A DNA stretch of 12,943 bases from an uncultured Spirochaetales bacterium. Its GTDB lineage: Bacteria; Spirochaetota; Spirochaetia; Sphaerochaetales; Sphaerochaetaceae. The notes beneath the pieces were generated by a model. It did no database searches. It saw only the letters and a program-made list of their open reading frames with translations, and was not told the DNA's origin. The translations under genes and the position numbers were made by a program. Positions 1-7,968 of this stretch are shown here, in pieces; position 1 is the first letter of the stretch, and every line of letters starts with the position of its first letter. Location of the stretch: the NCBI GenBank assembly GCA_934276485.1, contig CAKQTE010000033.1:1-12943 (forward strand), given 5' to 3'.

Positions 1-1
1 C

Positions 2-106
2 TCCCTGGCTATCATAAAAGCTTGTACTCTAAACAAAGAAAATGATGTTTGGACTAATAGCAAGACGATACGTTTCTCTTTATTAGATTCAGCCAAAGCG
101 GCTTAA
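2..106 (+). CDS. Possible 3' end of an unrecognised gene (partial at left edge)
   Basis: An open frame runs from the window edge to a TAA at 104-106, giving 34 residues ending in IRFSLLDSAKAA. It has no internal stop and contains NDVWTNSKTIRF, which looks like real protein rather than noise. I do not recognise the family. It would converge on the leftward TetR gene, with about 30 bases between the two stops. The frame is too short to be sure of, and it could be chance. Confidence 0.3.
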   Translation, partial: SLAIIKACTLNKENDVWTNSKTIRFSLLDSAKAA

Positions 107-136
107 TTTAACCGCACAGGTCGAAAATTTTTCAAA

Positions 137-715
137 TTATTTTTCCGATGGAATGATTGAGTTTTCCATGATGATCTTTGCAATCTCTATTGCAACATCA
201 TATATTGAGCAATTCAAGTTTCCCTTTAGCCAATTAAGGTACAACGTCGATATTCCACCAGCAGCGTAATAAACCCTGAGAGGGAATGCTCTATCTTTCT
301 TTATTGACTCAGGAATAGAGAGATCATTGCTGATATATTCAACAAATAGATTGGTAACATAATCCATAAAATCATTTGAATATGTCTTTTCAAGTAGGAT
401 CTTGTATTTATCGATATTGTCATCAATGAACTTACTGACTTCAAACAAAAGACTTGTTGGATTATCACAAAATCTATCAAGAGAGAACTTTGATAGGATC
501 TCTTTGAGTTTCTCGATGATCTCGTTATTGATCTCTTGCAACAGATCTGCAATGCAAGAGTAGTGAGCATAAAATGTCGCTCTATTTATGTCTGCTTCTC
601 TGACAATATCTGTGACAGTAATTGTTACATAAGGCTTTATTGTCAGAAGTTTATAGAATGCCTCTCTTATAAGGGATTTGCTTCTAAGGGCATTCTTATT
701 AAGTTTTCTTTCCAT
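137..715 (-). CDS. TetR/AcrR-family transcriptional regulator
   Basis: A 192-residue protein, normal length for one-domain TetR repressors. The N-terminal DNA-binding domain is clear: a helix-turn-helix at about residues 33-52 reads TDIVREADINRATFYAHY, with the conserved T-DI, A-I and TFY-HY positions. The rest is the all-helical ligand-binding and dimerisation domain. Its C-terminal stretch (YYAAGGISTLYLNWL, then a helix) resembles the TetR_C_7 type. The gene is divergent from the RND efflux operon at 977, the usual layout for a repressor that controls an efflux pump and itself and is released by a toxic ligand. That role is inferred from position. The ATG is at 713-715, with only a weak purine stretch upstream. 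It is sure as a TetR protein; the target and ligand are unknown. Confidence 0.93.
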   Translation of the reverse strand: MERKLNKNALRSKSLIREAFYKLLTIKPYVTITVTDIVREADINRATFYAHYSCIADLLQEINNEIIEKLKEILSKFSLDRFCDNPTSLLFEVSKFIDDNIDKYKILLEKTYSNDFMDYVTNLFVEYISNDLSIPESIKKDRAFPLRVYYAAGGISTLYLNWLKGNLNCSIYDVAIEIAKIIMENSIIPSEK

Positions 716-736
716 AGAATATATACCTAATAAATT

Positions 737-764
737 ATTATAAATAATATTACAAAAAATACAA
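737..764 (-). promoter_or_regulatory. Promoter of the TetR-family gene
   Basis: On the minus strand a -35 TTGTAT (759-764) is followed after 16 bases by a perfect -10 TATAAT (737-742). Transcription would begin near 730, leaving a leader of about 15 bases before the ATG at 715. The surrounding DNA is very AT-rich, which raises the chance of accidental matches. Confidence 0.55.
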
Positions 765-869
765 CAAGTGTCTGACTTTATATTTAATACGATTTTAAAA
801 TAATCTATTAAAAATAAATATATTGTTTACATATAATGAGATATCAAATATTATGATATTAATATATTA

Positions 870-885
870 TCCAACAACTGTTGGA
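870..885. promoter_or_regulatory. Candidate operator palindrome between regulator and efflux operon
   Basis: The sequence TCCAACA-AC-TGTTGGA is a perfect 7-bp inverted repeat around a 2-bp centre. It is the only GC-containing palindrome in an otherwise AT-rich 261-bp gap between the divergent TetR gene and the efflux operon. Size and symmetry suit a TetR-family dimer. It lies about 36 bp upstream of the operon -35 rather than over it, so the mode of repression is unclear. A weaker ATATCA-N7-TGATAT repeat lies just to the left (841-859). Confidence 0.45.
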
Positions 886-921
886 ATTTAGACATTAATA
901 TGTAGTTTGTGTAAAAAGTGA

Positions 922-950
922 TTGTCATAAAAATATTCTAGTCTTATATT
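922..950 (+). promoter_or_regulatory. Promoter of the RND efflux operon
   Basis: A -35 TTGTCA (922-927), a 17-bp spacer and a -10 TATATT (945-950) each match five of six sigma-70 consensus bases. A start near 957 would leave a 20-base leader. A GAGAGGG ribosome binding site at 966-972 precedes the ATG at 977. Confidence 0.65.
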
Positions 951-976
951 TCATGTGAGTTTTAAGAGAGGGTTCT

Positions 977-2059
977 ATGGGAAATCATAAGAAGAAAGTT
1001 GGTTTAGCAATACTTAGATACGTATTGATGATTCTTATTTTCATTGGTGCATTTATTGGTATCAAATGGTTCTATGATCAAATTACAATAGATACATATA
1101 CAGCACCGCTGACACCAGTAGAGGTTGAAAAGGCAGAAGTAAGAACTGTAAGCAAGACTATGGTTCTATCGGCAACCATTGAATCAAAGAGCGTTGTTCC
1201 TGTTTCAAGCTATGTAGATGGAACAATTTTAGAGTACCTAGTTGATGAAGGTGACTATGTTGAAAATGGCGATGTCATTGCAAAGATTGACCCAGAGCCA
1301 TATAGATTACAATACGAACAAGCCAAAGCTGGATATAGTGGATACGCTTCCTCATTTGAAAGAGTAGAGAAACTATACAAACAAAATATTGCTACAAAGC
1401 AAGACTACGATACCTTGAAAGCACAGAAGGAAGCTTTTGAGCATCAATTGGAACTTGCTAAATTGCAGCTATCATATACAGATGTTGTTGCACACGCTTC
1501 CGGCGTTGTACAAAAGAAGATCTCTAGCGAAGGATCAACAGCTGCTAAGGGCGTTCCTCTAGCTCTTGTATCTGATTTGGAGAATCTTACTGTTAATGTA
1601 AGCGTAGGCGAGAAATATTACGATATATTCAGGAAGAATGCTGATAATATCTCTATCACAATAGTTCGCCCTGAATCAAAGTATTCTGAAACAGTTGTAG
1701 GTAAGGCAGAGATTGATAATGTTGCAAAATTCATCGATCCTCTAAGTAAATCATTCAAGGTTTCCTTGACTCTAACAGAAAACAAGGAAGAGTTTGTACC
1801 CGGTATGTATGTAAAGGTTTATATAACATACGACTCAAAAGAGGGTTATGCACTATCTTCAAATTGCGCAAAGCTTGACGGTACAGCATATTATGTCGAA
1901 GACGGAATCGCTAGATGTGTTGATCTAAGCACATGTTATTCAAATAGCGAATACTATATCTTGCCAGAAGAACTAAAAGACAAGTCATTTATCAATAAGG
2001 GAAAGACAAATGTTCTTGATGGAGAAGAGGTAAACATCCTTGAAGGAGAGTCAAAGTGA
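977..2059 (+). CDS. RND efflux periplasmic adaptor (membrane fusion protein, HlyD/AcrA type)
   Basis: A 360-residue periplasmic adaptor that would link the inner-membrane pump to the outer-membrane channel. It begins with KKK and a hydrophobic helix at about residues 8-29 with no lipobox cysteine, so it is anchored by a membrane helix rather than lipid. Residues about 79-105 (YVDGTILEYLVDEGDYVENG) are the first half of the biotinyl-lipoyl fold. A helical hairpin follows at about 107-165, then the second lipoyl half (VVAHASGVVQKKISSEGS). The beta-barrel follows, with the typical FVPGMYVKV near the end. It is first in a four-gene operon; its TGA overlaps the GTG start of the pump by four bases. 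The start is supported by GAGAGGG four bases upstream. The family is firm and the substrate unknown. Confidence 0.95.
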   Translation: MGNHKKKVGLAILRYVLMILIFIGAFIGIKWFYDQITIDTYTAPLTPVEVEKAEVRTVSKTMVLSATIESKSVVPVSSYVDGTILEYLVDEGDYVENGDVIAKIDPEPYRLQYEQAKAGYSGYASSFERVEKLYKQNIATKQDYDTLKAQKEAFEHQLELAKLQLSYTDVVAHASGVVQKKISSEGSTAAKGVPLALVSDLENLTVNVSVGEKYYDIFRKNADNISITIVRPESKYSETVVGKAEIDNVAKFIDPLSKSFKVSLTLTENKEEFVPGMYVKVYITYDSKEGYALSSNCAKLDGTAYYVEDGIARCVDLSTCYSNSEYYILPEELKDKSFINKGKTNVLDGEEVNILEGESK

Positions 2060-5000
2060 AGTTTTCTAAGTTTGCTGTAGCTCATCCTGTCATTGTTTCA
2101 ATGACACTATTGGCACTAGCAGTATTTGGCATCTTTGCATTTACCAACACCAATACAGAGTTCTTGCCAGATATTTCAATGCCAACAATCTATGTTGTAA
2201 CAATTTACCCAGGAGCTTCCAGCCAAGATATCGAAGAGACTGTTACTGATGTATTGGAGGATGACTTTGTAACACTTCCAAACTTCAAAAGTATGGATTC
2301 TCAATCGGTAAACAGTGCGAGCATCATCACAATTACATTCCAGGATGGAGTAGATCCATTTGATCAGCTTGATGAGGTTAGAAATAGAATCGATCAACTT
2401 GTAAGCGATCTTCCAAGTGGAATCACAGGTCGTCCTAGTGCAATGGTAGGAGGCGCTACAATGCTTCCAATTGCGTCCTTCATCGTCGAAGGTGGCAGCG
2501 ACATGAATGCACTTAGTGACTATGTTGAGAATGAGATCAAACCTCAGCTGACCCAGATAGCTGGAGTATCAACAATCACAATCAATGGAAAGCATGATGC
2601 AAGAATCAATGTCAAACTCAGACTTGATGACTTAGAGTCGAAAAAAATCTCTCCTATGACTGTATATCAGATGTTGAGCGTAAACAACTTCTCAATCCCT
2701 CTCGATACTGTTCAATATTCATCAAACCTTGTTGATGCAAAGTTCGATGGTAAATACAAATCTGTTGATGAGATCAAGGAAATTCCTGTAGGTCTTGCAT
2801 CAGATGGTACTGTGATCAGACTACAGGATGTAGCTGATATCTCATTTAACTATGATGAGGGCGACTATTCTGTTACAAAGGATGGCAAGAATGTAATCAC
2901 AGTTGATGTTTGTAAGCGTAGCGATGGTAACACAGTTAAGATCACAAAGCAGATCAAGAAGATTCTTGCTACAGAGGAAAAGAAGAGTGGTGGAGCTTTG
3001 AAGTTCACTATGATCAGTGATGATAGTAAGCTTGTAAACTCATCAATGACAACAGTAGTCACTTCCGGTGTTCTCGGTGTTGTTATTGCCATCCTAGTTA
3101 TCTTTTTGTTCCTTTCAGATATCAAGGCAACACTTGTAATTGGAATTTCAATTCCTCTTTCAATCTTCTTCACATTTATTGGAATGAAATTGTTTGGAAT
3201 TACAGTTAACCTCATGAGCCTATCTGGAATCATCGTTGCTCTTGGTAACATGGTAGGAGCATCAATTTTGGTTCTTGACCAGATCTATAGATATTATCAG
3301 AACGTAAAGGATGGAAAAGCTCTTTATTCTGTAAATGAATCAATATTCAAAGGTTCAGATAACGTACTTGGTTCTGTACTTGGTTCAGGTCTTACAACCA
3401 TTGTTGTATTTATTCCTATTGCAATGCTATCTGGTCTTGTTGGAAGTATTCTAAAGGATGTATCAATTACATTCATGCTTGCTATCAGTGCATCTTTGTT
3501 GGTTGCTGTTCTTTACATTCCATATTTCCTGAAGAAATGGCTGAAGGAAGACGACAACAAGCGTATGCCAAAGAGAGACAATATCGTAATGCGTGGAATG
3601 GCTAAGCTTGAGAAAGGATACAAGAAGAGTCTTGAATTCTCAATCAACCATACTCCATTCATTTTAATCATTGCATGTTTGATCTTCTTGTTGTCACTAT
3701 ATGTACTTCCAAGAATGCAGATGAGCTTTATTCCATCAACAGATAATGGTGACTTCTATATCAATATTGATTTTGCAGAAGGATATACCCTTGAAGATAC
3801 TGAAAAGGCAATGAACAAAGCAGCTGAGATAATGAAAGCAGAGGTTCCAGAGATGGATTCATATGTTGTTTACTCTGGTAAATCCATGGATCCAGTTAGC
3901 TTTGCAGCAAAGCCTAATGAAGGATCAATACATGTAGTTCTAGTTCCAGTTAAAGACAGAAGTAGAACTGTGCATGAGATTATCCTTGATATGCAATATA
4001 AGCTTGCTAGTGCTATTCCGGATGCAAACGTAAGTGTTACAAATGGTGGATTTGACAGACTTGTTTCCCTTGTATCAGATGGTGGTGGATATGGTTTGAC
4101 ACTTGTTGGAAACAATATCGATGACCTATATAGCAGTGCAGAGCGTATTGAGCAAGAGCTCAAGAGCTATCCTGAGGTTATCACAACATCAATCAATGCA
4201 AGTAACGATGCTAAGAGTGCTGTTATCAATACAACATATGATTACCTTTCTAGCGTTGGTGTTCCTAGCATGGAAGCAGGTATGACAAGTGCAATCCTCT
4301 TCTATGGTATGGATATTGGCAAGTTCAATGAACAGACAACTGATCATAGATATGACATCCATCTATATTCAGACATCGCAGATAAGCCACTAAATGAAGA
4401 TACACTTGCTCAATTGAAACTTGTATCCCTTGCGGGCCAGGAAATTAGCTTGGGAAATATCGCTGATTTGGATCTTGAAAGCAGCCTATCACAGATCAAC
4501 CATTCTGATAGAGCTACAACATTGACAATCAGTGCAAACCTGACAACTGAAAGTGCCGATAGTGTTACAAAGAAGGTCAATGCATATATAGCAGAGAACC
4601 CACTTCCTAGCACAGTTACTACTAAAGTTGGTGGTATTGGAGACTTGATCAATGACTCACTAGGACCACTAGTGACAGCACTTCTAGTTGCTATCTTCCT
4701 ATGCTACTTGGTAATGGTTGCAGTATTTGAACAATATGACCAGCCATTCTTGGTTATGCTGTTGTTCCCATTCTGTGTAATCGGAACAGTAATTGCTCTT
4801 TCTGCATTCTCATCATCGCTTTCAATCGTATCAATGCTGGGAATCGTATCCCTAGTTGGTATGCTTGTAAACAATGGTATCGTTATCGCGGACTACGCTA
4901 ACGTTCAGAGGAGTGCTGATAGAGTAAGATGCTTGAATGCTAAGGGACAGGAATTCGATCCATACTCTCCAGCTCTTGGGCAGCTAGAAGAGGAAGAGGA

Positions 5001-5286
5001 AATGAATAATCTTGTTTATGCGGTTACTACAGGAACGTCAACTAGATTAAGACCTATCTTGATGGGAAGCTTGACCACTATTCTAGGCGTCATCCCAATG
5101 GCTATCGCACGAGGTGAAGGTGCAGAGATCTACGCACCACTTGGACAGGTAATCATGGGAGGACTCACTACAAGTACACTCATTACGCTATTTGTAATGC
5201 CTGTATATTATTACCTTCTTGAAAGAAGAAAGATTAGAAAATTCTATAAGAAACAAAGACAAGAGAGAGAGGAGAATTTATATTAA
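2056..5286 (+). CDS. RND-family efflux pump, HAE1/AcrB-like, with altered TM4
   Basis: A 1076-residue inner-membrane transporter of the usual length for the hydrophobe/amphiphile RND family. TM1 lies near residues 10-30 (SKFAVAHPVIVSM). The porter domains follow, with typical FLPDISMPTIYVVTIYPGAS and two repeats of helices TM2-6 and TM8-12. Residues R997 and R999 in RLRPILMGSLTTILG and N939-N940 in GMLVNNGIVIADY are as expected. The odd point is TM4: the motif normally VDD or VDN reads V400-G401-A402-S403, so the aspartates of the proton relay are absent. The next acid is D408 at the position of the downstream Glu of other family members. The TM10-TM11 loop carries an acid-rich insert (E978-E982). 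The start is GTG, chosen because AAGGAGAG lies just upstream and it gives the 4-base overlap with the adaptor. Confidence 0.95.
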   Translation: MKFSKFAVAHPVIVSMTLLALAVFGIFAFTNTNTEFLPDISMPTIYVVTIYPGASSQDIEETVTDVLEDDFVTLPNFKSMDSQSVNSASIITITFQDGVDPFDQLDEVRNRIDQLVSDLPSGITGRPSAMVGGATMLPIASFIVEGGSDMNALSDYVENEIKPQLTQIAGVSTITINGKHDARINVKLRLDDLESKKISPMTVYQMLSVNNFSIPLDTVQYSSNLVDAKFDGKYKSVDEIKEIPVGLASDGTVIRLQDVADISFNYDEGDYSVTKDGKNVITVDVCKRSDGNTVKITKQIKKILATEEKKSGGALKFTMISDDSKLVNSSMTTVVTSGVLGVVIAILVIFLFLSDIKATLVIGISIPLSIFFTFIGMKLFGITVNLMSLSGIIVALGNMVGASILVLDQIYRYYQNVKDGKALYSVNESIFKGSDNVLGSVLGSGLTTIVVFIPIAMLSGLVGSILKDVSITFMLAISASLLVAVLYIPYFLKKWLKEDDNKRMPKRDNIVMRGMAKLEKGYKKSLEFSINHTPFILIIACLIFLLSLYVLPRMQMSFIPSTDNGDFYINIDFAEGYTLEDTEKAMNKAAEIMKAEVPEMDSYVVYSGKSMDPVSFAAKPNEGSIHVVLVPVKDRSRTVHEIILDMQYKLASAIPDANVSVTNGGFDRLVSLVSDGGGYGLTLVGNNIDDLYSSAERIEQELKSYPEVITTSINASNDAKSAVINTTYDYLSSVGVPSMEAGMTSAILFYGMDIGKFNEQTTDHRYDIHLYSDIADKPLNEDTLAQLKLVSLAGQEISLGNIADLDLESSLSQINHSDRATTLTISANLTTESADSVTKKVNAYIAENPLPSTVTTKVGGIGDLINDSLGPLVTALLVAIFLCYLVMVAVFEQYDQPFLVMLLFPFCVIGTVIALSAFSSSLSIVSMLGIVSLVGMLVNNGIVIADYANVQRSADRVRCLNAKGQEFDPYSPALGQLEEEEEMNNLVYAVTTGTSTRLRPILMGSLTTILGVIPMAIARGEGAEIYAPLGQVIMGGLTTSTLITLFVMPVYYYLLERRKIRKFYKKQRQEREENLY

Positions 5287-5287
5287 T

Positions 5288-6514
5288 ATGAAAACACACA
5301 AGAAACTAAGCTTATTACTTCTAGCACTATGTCTAGTTATGCTATTTGTTAGCTGCGACAATGTTTACTATTCTGCAGTATCAGGATATGTTCAGGACTC
5401 CTCTGGCTCTGGAATCAGTGGTGTAAATGTTTATGCTTACACATCCCAATCTCAAAGAGATAGTGTTTACAACAGCTATAAGGCTGGTAAGGATTTTGAT
5501 GATCCTAAGTGTTTATTCAGAGCAACATCACAAGCTAATGGTGCATTCTCCATTGGTAGAGTTGTATGGAAGACATCAAAATCAGAGTGGGGCAAGGATT
5601 ACGCTTCAACAACCCTTTATTTCATCTTCTTCTCTAAGGATTATGGTATCCAGAAACAAGATGGGGTAAATATCATCTCAGGTTCTTCTAATGCATCAAG
5701 CTTGACAGTTGATATGGGAAATAAGGTAAGAACTAATTGCACTGTGACACTTAGATTCAAGGATTGGTCGGATTTAACACAGACAAAGACAAGAGATCTT
5801 GTTGCAAGTCCTCTTTCATTCTCTTATACATACAATGATGGTTATGGAATTGTTAAGGAAAATGCCTCAACAACAAATGGAACATTTACAATCACAGTTC
5901 CAGTTCTTCAAAATGAAGATGGAACGATCAATTCTGAAGTTACAATTTCAAACATCAAGCAATCTGATGGTTATTGGAGTGTAAGAAACAATGATACAAA
6001 GATAAAGGATGAAACTGCTTCTTATACATTCAAGATTGATTCAACAACTACAACTGGTGACATCATGCTAAGACGTGAGAAATGGAACCTTGGACAGGGG
6101 GTAAGTGGTTCTATCTCAACTACCACAATATGTGAGAAGAATAAGGATTTCTTCCTTGATGGCACAACTGTCTCTGGTTCACTAGTAATAGATGGTTCAA
6201 ATGTAGTCTACACTGCAACAGTATCATCAACAGATGAACCAACTTATGATGGTGGTACAACAATAAAGGGAAGTTTCTCTGGTTTGTTTGCCAATGCTGA
6301 AGTAAAGGTTACTTACGATGCTGAAGGAACAGAAAATGAAAAACCAAATGATGTTAAAGCTACAAATGTAAAACTCACAATAAATGACTTAACGCAAACT
6401 CCTGCATCTGCAACATATACATTTAAGAGAGAAGGAACTTCATTTGATAATATTAGTTTTGTTGTAAGAGAAACTGGAATTACTTGCACAAGTTCTTCGA
6501 TAGTAGGAGAGTGA
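5288..6514 (+). CDS. Lipoprotein with carboxypeptidase-regulatory-like domain, within the efflux operon
   Basis: A 408-residue predicted lipoprotein. The signal is MKTHKK, then a Leu-rich helix ending in LFVSC with C23 as the lipidated residue and Asp next to it. Residues about 30-80 (AVSGYVQDSSGSGISGVNVYAY, then a segment ending NGAFSIG) match the beta-sandwich of carboxypeptidase regulatory-like or TonB-plug-preceding domains, which act as binding or scaffolding folds. The remaining 300 residues are Thr/Ser/Asn-rich beta-strand-like sequence that I do not recognise. A longer in-frame start at 5219 exists but would add a charged 23-residue leader ahead of the signal peptide. The ATG at 5288, with GAGAGAGGAGA about a dozen bases upstream, is preferred. 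It starts one base after the pump stop and ends two bases before the TolC start. A role at the cell surface beside the pump is inferred. Confidence 0.85.
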   Translation: MKTHKKLSLLLLALCLVMLFVSCDNVYYSAVSGYVQDSSGSGISGVNVYAYTSQSQRDSVYNSYKAGKDFDDPKCLFRATSQANGAFSIGRVVWKTSKSEWGKDYASTTLYFIFFSKDYGIQKQDGVNIISGSSNASSLTVDMGNKVRTNCTVTLRFKDWSDLTQTKTRDLVASPLSFSYTYNDGYGIVKENASTTNGTFTITVPVLQNEDGTINSEVTISNIKQSDGYWSVRNNDTKIKDETASYTFKIDSTTTTGDIMLRREKWNLGQGVSGSISTTTICEKNKDFFLDGTTVSGSLVIDGSNVVYTATVSSTDEPTYDGGTTIKGSFSGLFANAEVKVTYDAEGTENEKPNDVKATNVKLTINDLTQTPASATYTFKREGTSFDNISFVVRETGITCTSSSIVGE

Positions 6515-6516
6515 GT

Positions 6517-7902
6517 ATGAGAAAGCTATTGTCATACATCTTGCTTGCTGGCTTGATGTTGTCCCCTGTATATAGTGAAAGTGCAACATATGATTATGAT
6601 GCGCTATACACTACTATGCTGGTGAATAACAATAGAATCATTCAGGCAGATCAAGATATATATAATTCACAGCTGACAGTAAAGGATGCAAAGAGCCTAT
6701 ATCAGCCAAATATTGGATACAATCTTATGGCAACATATATGGCTAATCCTCCTGTTGGACAGATAGTATTGGGAACAGATGATTTGATGGGGCAGATAGG
6801 TCTTCCTTCTAACTCTACACCTAATGGCTATGTAACTGTCTACGATGGGATGGATAACACTTACTATGGTGCATCTTTATCTCTAACTCAGCCATTGATT
6901 ACCTGTGGAAAGATTCCTCTAGCAGTAAAGCTTGCAAAAACAAATTCTTCATTGAGTGAAATCAAGAAGGATGATACTACAATGCAGCTTGAGACTCAGC
7001 TAAAGATTACTCTTGATTCCTTGTATTATGTAAATCAGCTTTTTGCTCTAGTAGATAGAGCAAAAGCTGACTCAGATGAACTTGTTTCAATTGCAGAGAA
7101 TGCTATGGATAACGGAATGATGACAAGACAGGATTATCTGGATGCAAAGATACAGGCTAAGGAAGTTGATGTTCAAAGAAAGACGCTAGAGTCGCAATTC
7201 AATAATCTTTTGCAAAGCTTGAAAACTCTTGTTGGAATTGAGAATCTTCAATTTGATGATATCAAATATGTTCCAAATGAAGATAACCTATATAAATATA
7301 TAGGATATACATCAGAAGAACTTAAAGCAAAAGCTACAGAGGATTCAAGTAAGACACTACAGATTATTTCAAAGATGAAAGCAGCTGCTGATATCCAGGA
7401 AGATCTTGCTTGGAGAAGCATCTATGGAGCTCCAGATGTATTCATGAATGTTTCTGCTGGCTATGGTGGTCCAAGATTCCCATTTGCTGAAATTGGATGG
7501 AGACAGACCAATGAATGGTCATTGAATGTTACATTCACAGTTAGTGGTAATCTTTGGGATGGAGGTAGAACTCTAAACAGCATCGACAAAGCTAAGAGCA
7601 ATCAGAAGAGTGTAGATATTTCCTATGATTCCACTGTTGATACCATAAAGAGTGCTGTCGAGACTGCATATAATTCAATGTTCACTTCAAATAGCAAGAT
7701 TGAATACATGCTCTTAAAAAAAGAGAATGGAGAGTTAAAGATGCAGAAGATTGAAAGCGAACTTGAAGCTGGTCAAAAGAGTAGGAAAGATGTACTTCAG
7801 CAGGATGTTGATATGATCAAGAATGATGTTGATTTGCTGACGGAAAAGATAACTCTCACATCAAGTGTTTCAATCCTGGATTATTTGACAGGAATTTTAT
7901 GA
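6517..7902 (+). CDS. TolC-family outer-membrane efflux channel
   Basis: A 461-residue outer-membrane channel subunit. The signal peptide is MRKLLSYILLAGLMLSPVYS, cut near residue 20. Two repeats of the OEP fold follow: long helices with regular Ala/Lys/Asp heptads (QDIYNSQLTVKDAKSLYQPN; ELVSIAENAMDNGMMTRQDY) and strands such as YYGASLSLTQPLI and WSLNVTFTVSGNLWDGG. The second repeat ends with SELEAGQKSRKDVLQQDV, a typical family segment. The length matches TolC relatives. An upstream in-frame start at 6484 would bury the signal peptide, so the ATG at 6517 with GTAGGAGAG seven bases before it is used. It is last in the operon and completes the adaptor-pump-channel set. No good terminator hairpin is visible after it. 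Confidence 0.92.
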   Translation: MRKLLSYILLAGLMLSPVYSESATYDYDALYTTMLVNNNRIIQADQDIYNSQLTVKDAKSLYQPNIGYNLMATYMANPPVGQIVLGTDDLMGQIGLPSNSTPNGYVTVYDGMDNTYYGASLSLTQPLITCGKIPLAVKLAKTNSSLSEIKKDDTTMQLETQLKITLDSLYYVNQLFALVDRAKADSDELVSIAENAMDNGMMTRQDYLDAKIQAKEVDVQRKTLESQFNNLLQSLKTLVGIENLQFDDIKYVPNEDNLYKYIGYTSEELKAKATEDSSKTLQIISKMKAAADIQEDLAWRSIYGAPDVFMNVSAGYGGPRFPFAEIGWRQTNEWSLNVTFTVSGNLWDGGRTLNSIDKAKSNQKSVDISYDSTVDTIKSAVETAYNSMFTSNSKIEYMLLKKENGELKMQKIESELEAGQKSRKDVLQQDVDMIKNDVDLLTEKITLTSSVSILDYLTGIL

Positions 7903-7932
7903 ATCAGTGCAGAAATTTACATCCTTTTTGAA

Positions 7933-7960
7933 TTGACAATTTATTCAATAAAATAATAAT
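7933..7960 (+). promoter_or_regulatory. Promoter of the MATE exporter gene
   Basis: A perfect -35 TTGACA (7933-7938) is followed after 16 bases by AATAAT (7955-7960), five of six matches to the -10 consensus. Expected transcription start is 7966-7968, directly at the ATG of 7969. No ribosome binding site is seen before that ATG. Confidence 0.6.
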
Positions 7961-7968
7961 ACAATGCC

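Noticed and set aside
2865..3251. A 128-codon antisense frame inside the RND pump gene
   Set aside because: It is a mirror frame of a well-supported gene, with no ribosome binding site and no protein-like composition of its own.
5219..5287. An upstream start for the efflux-operon lipoprotein
   Set aside because: It would place a charged segment before the signal peptide and overlap the end of the pump gene by 68 bases. The ATG at 5288 gives a standard lipoprotein signal and has a purine-rich site before it.
7903..7935. A possible terminator after the TolC gene
   Set aside because: The CCTTTTTG run has no convincing hairpin before it. Some read-through into the MATE gene cannot be excluded.
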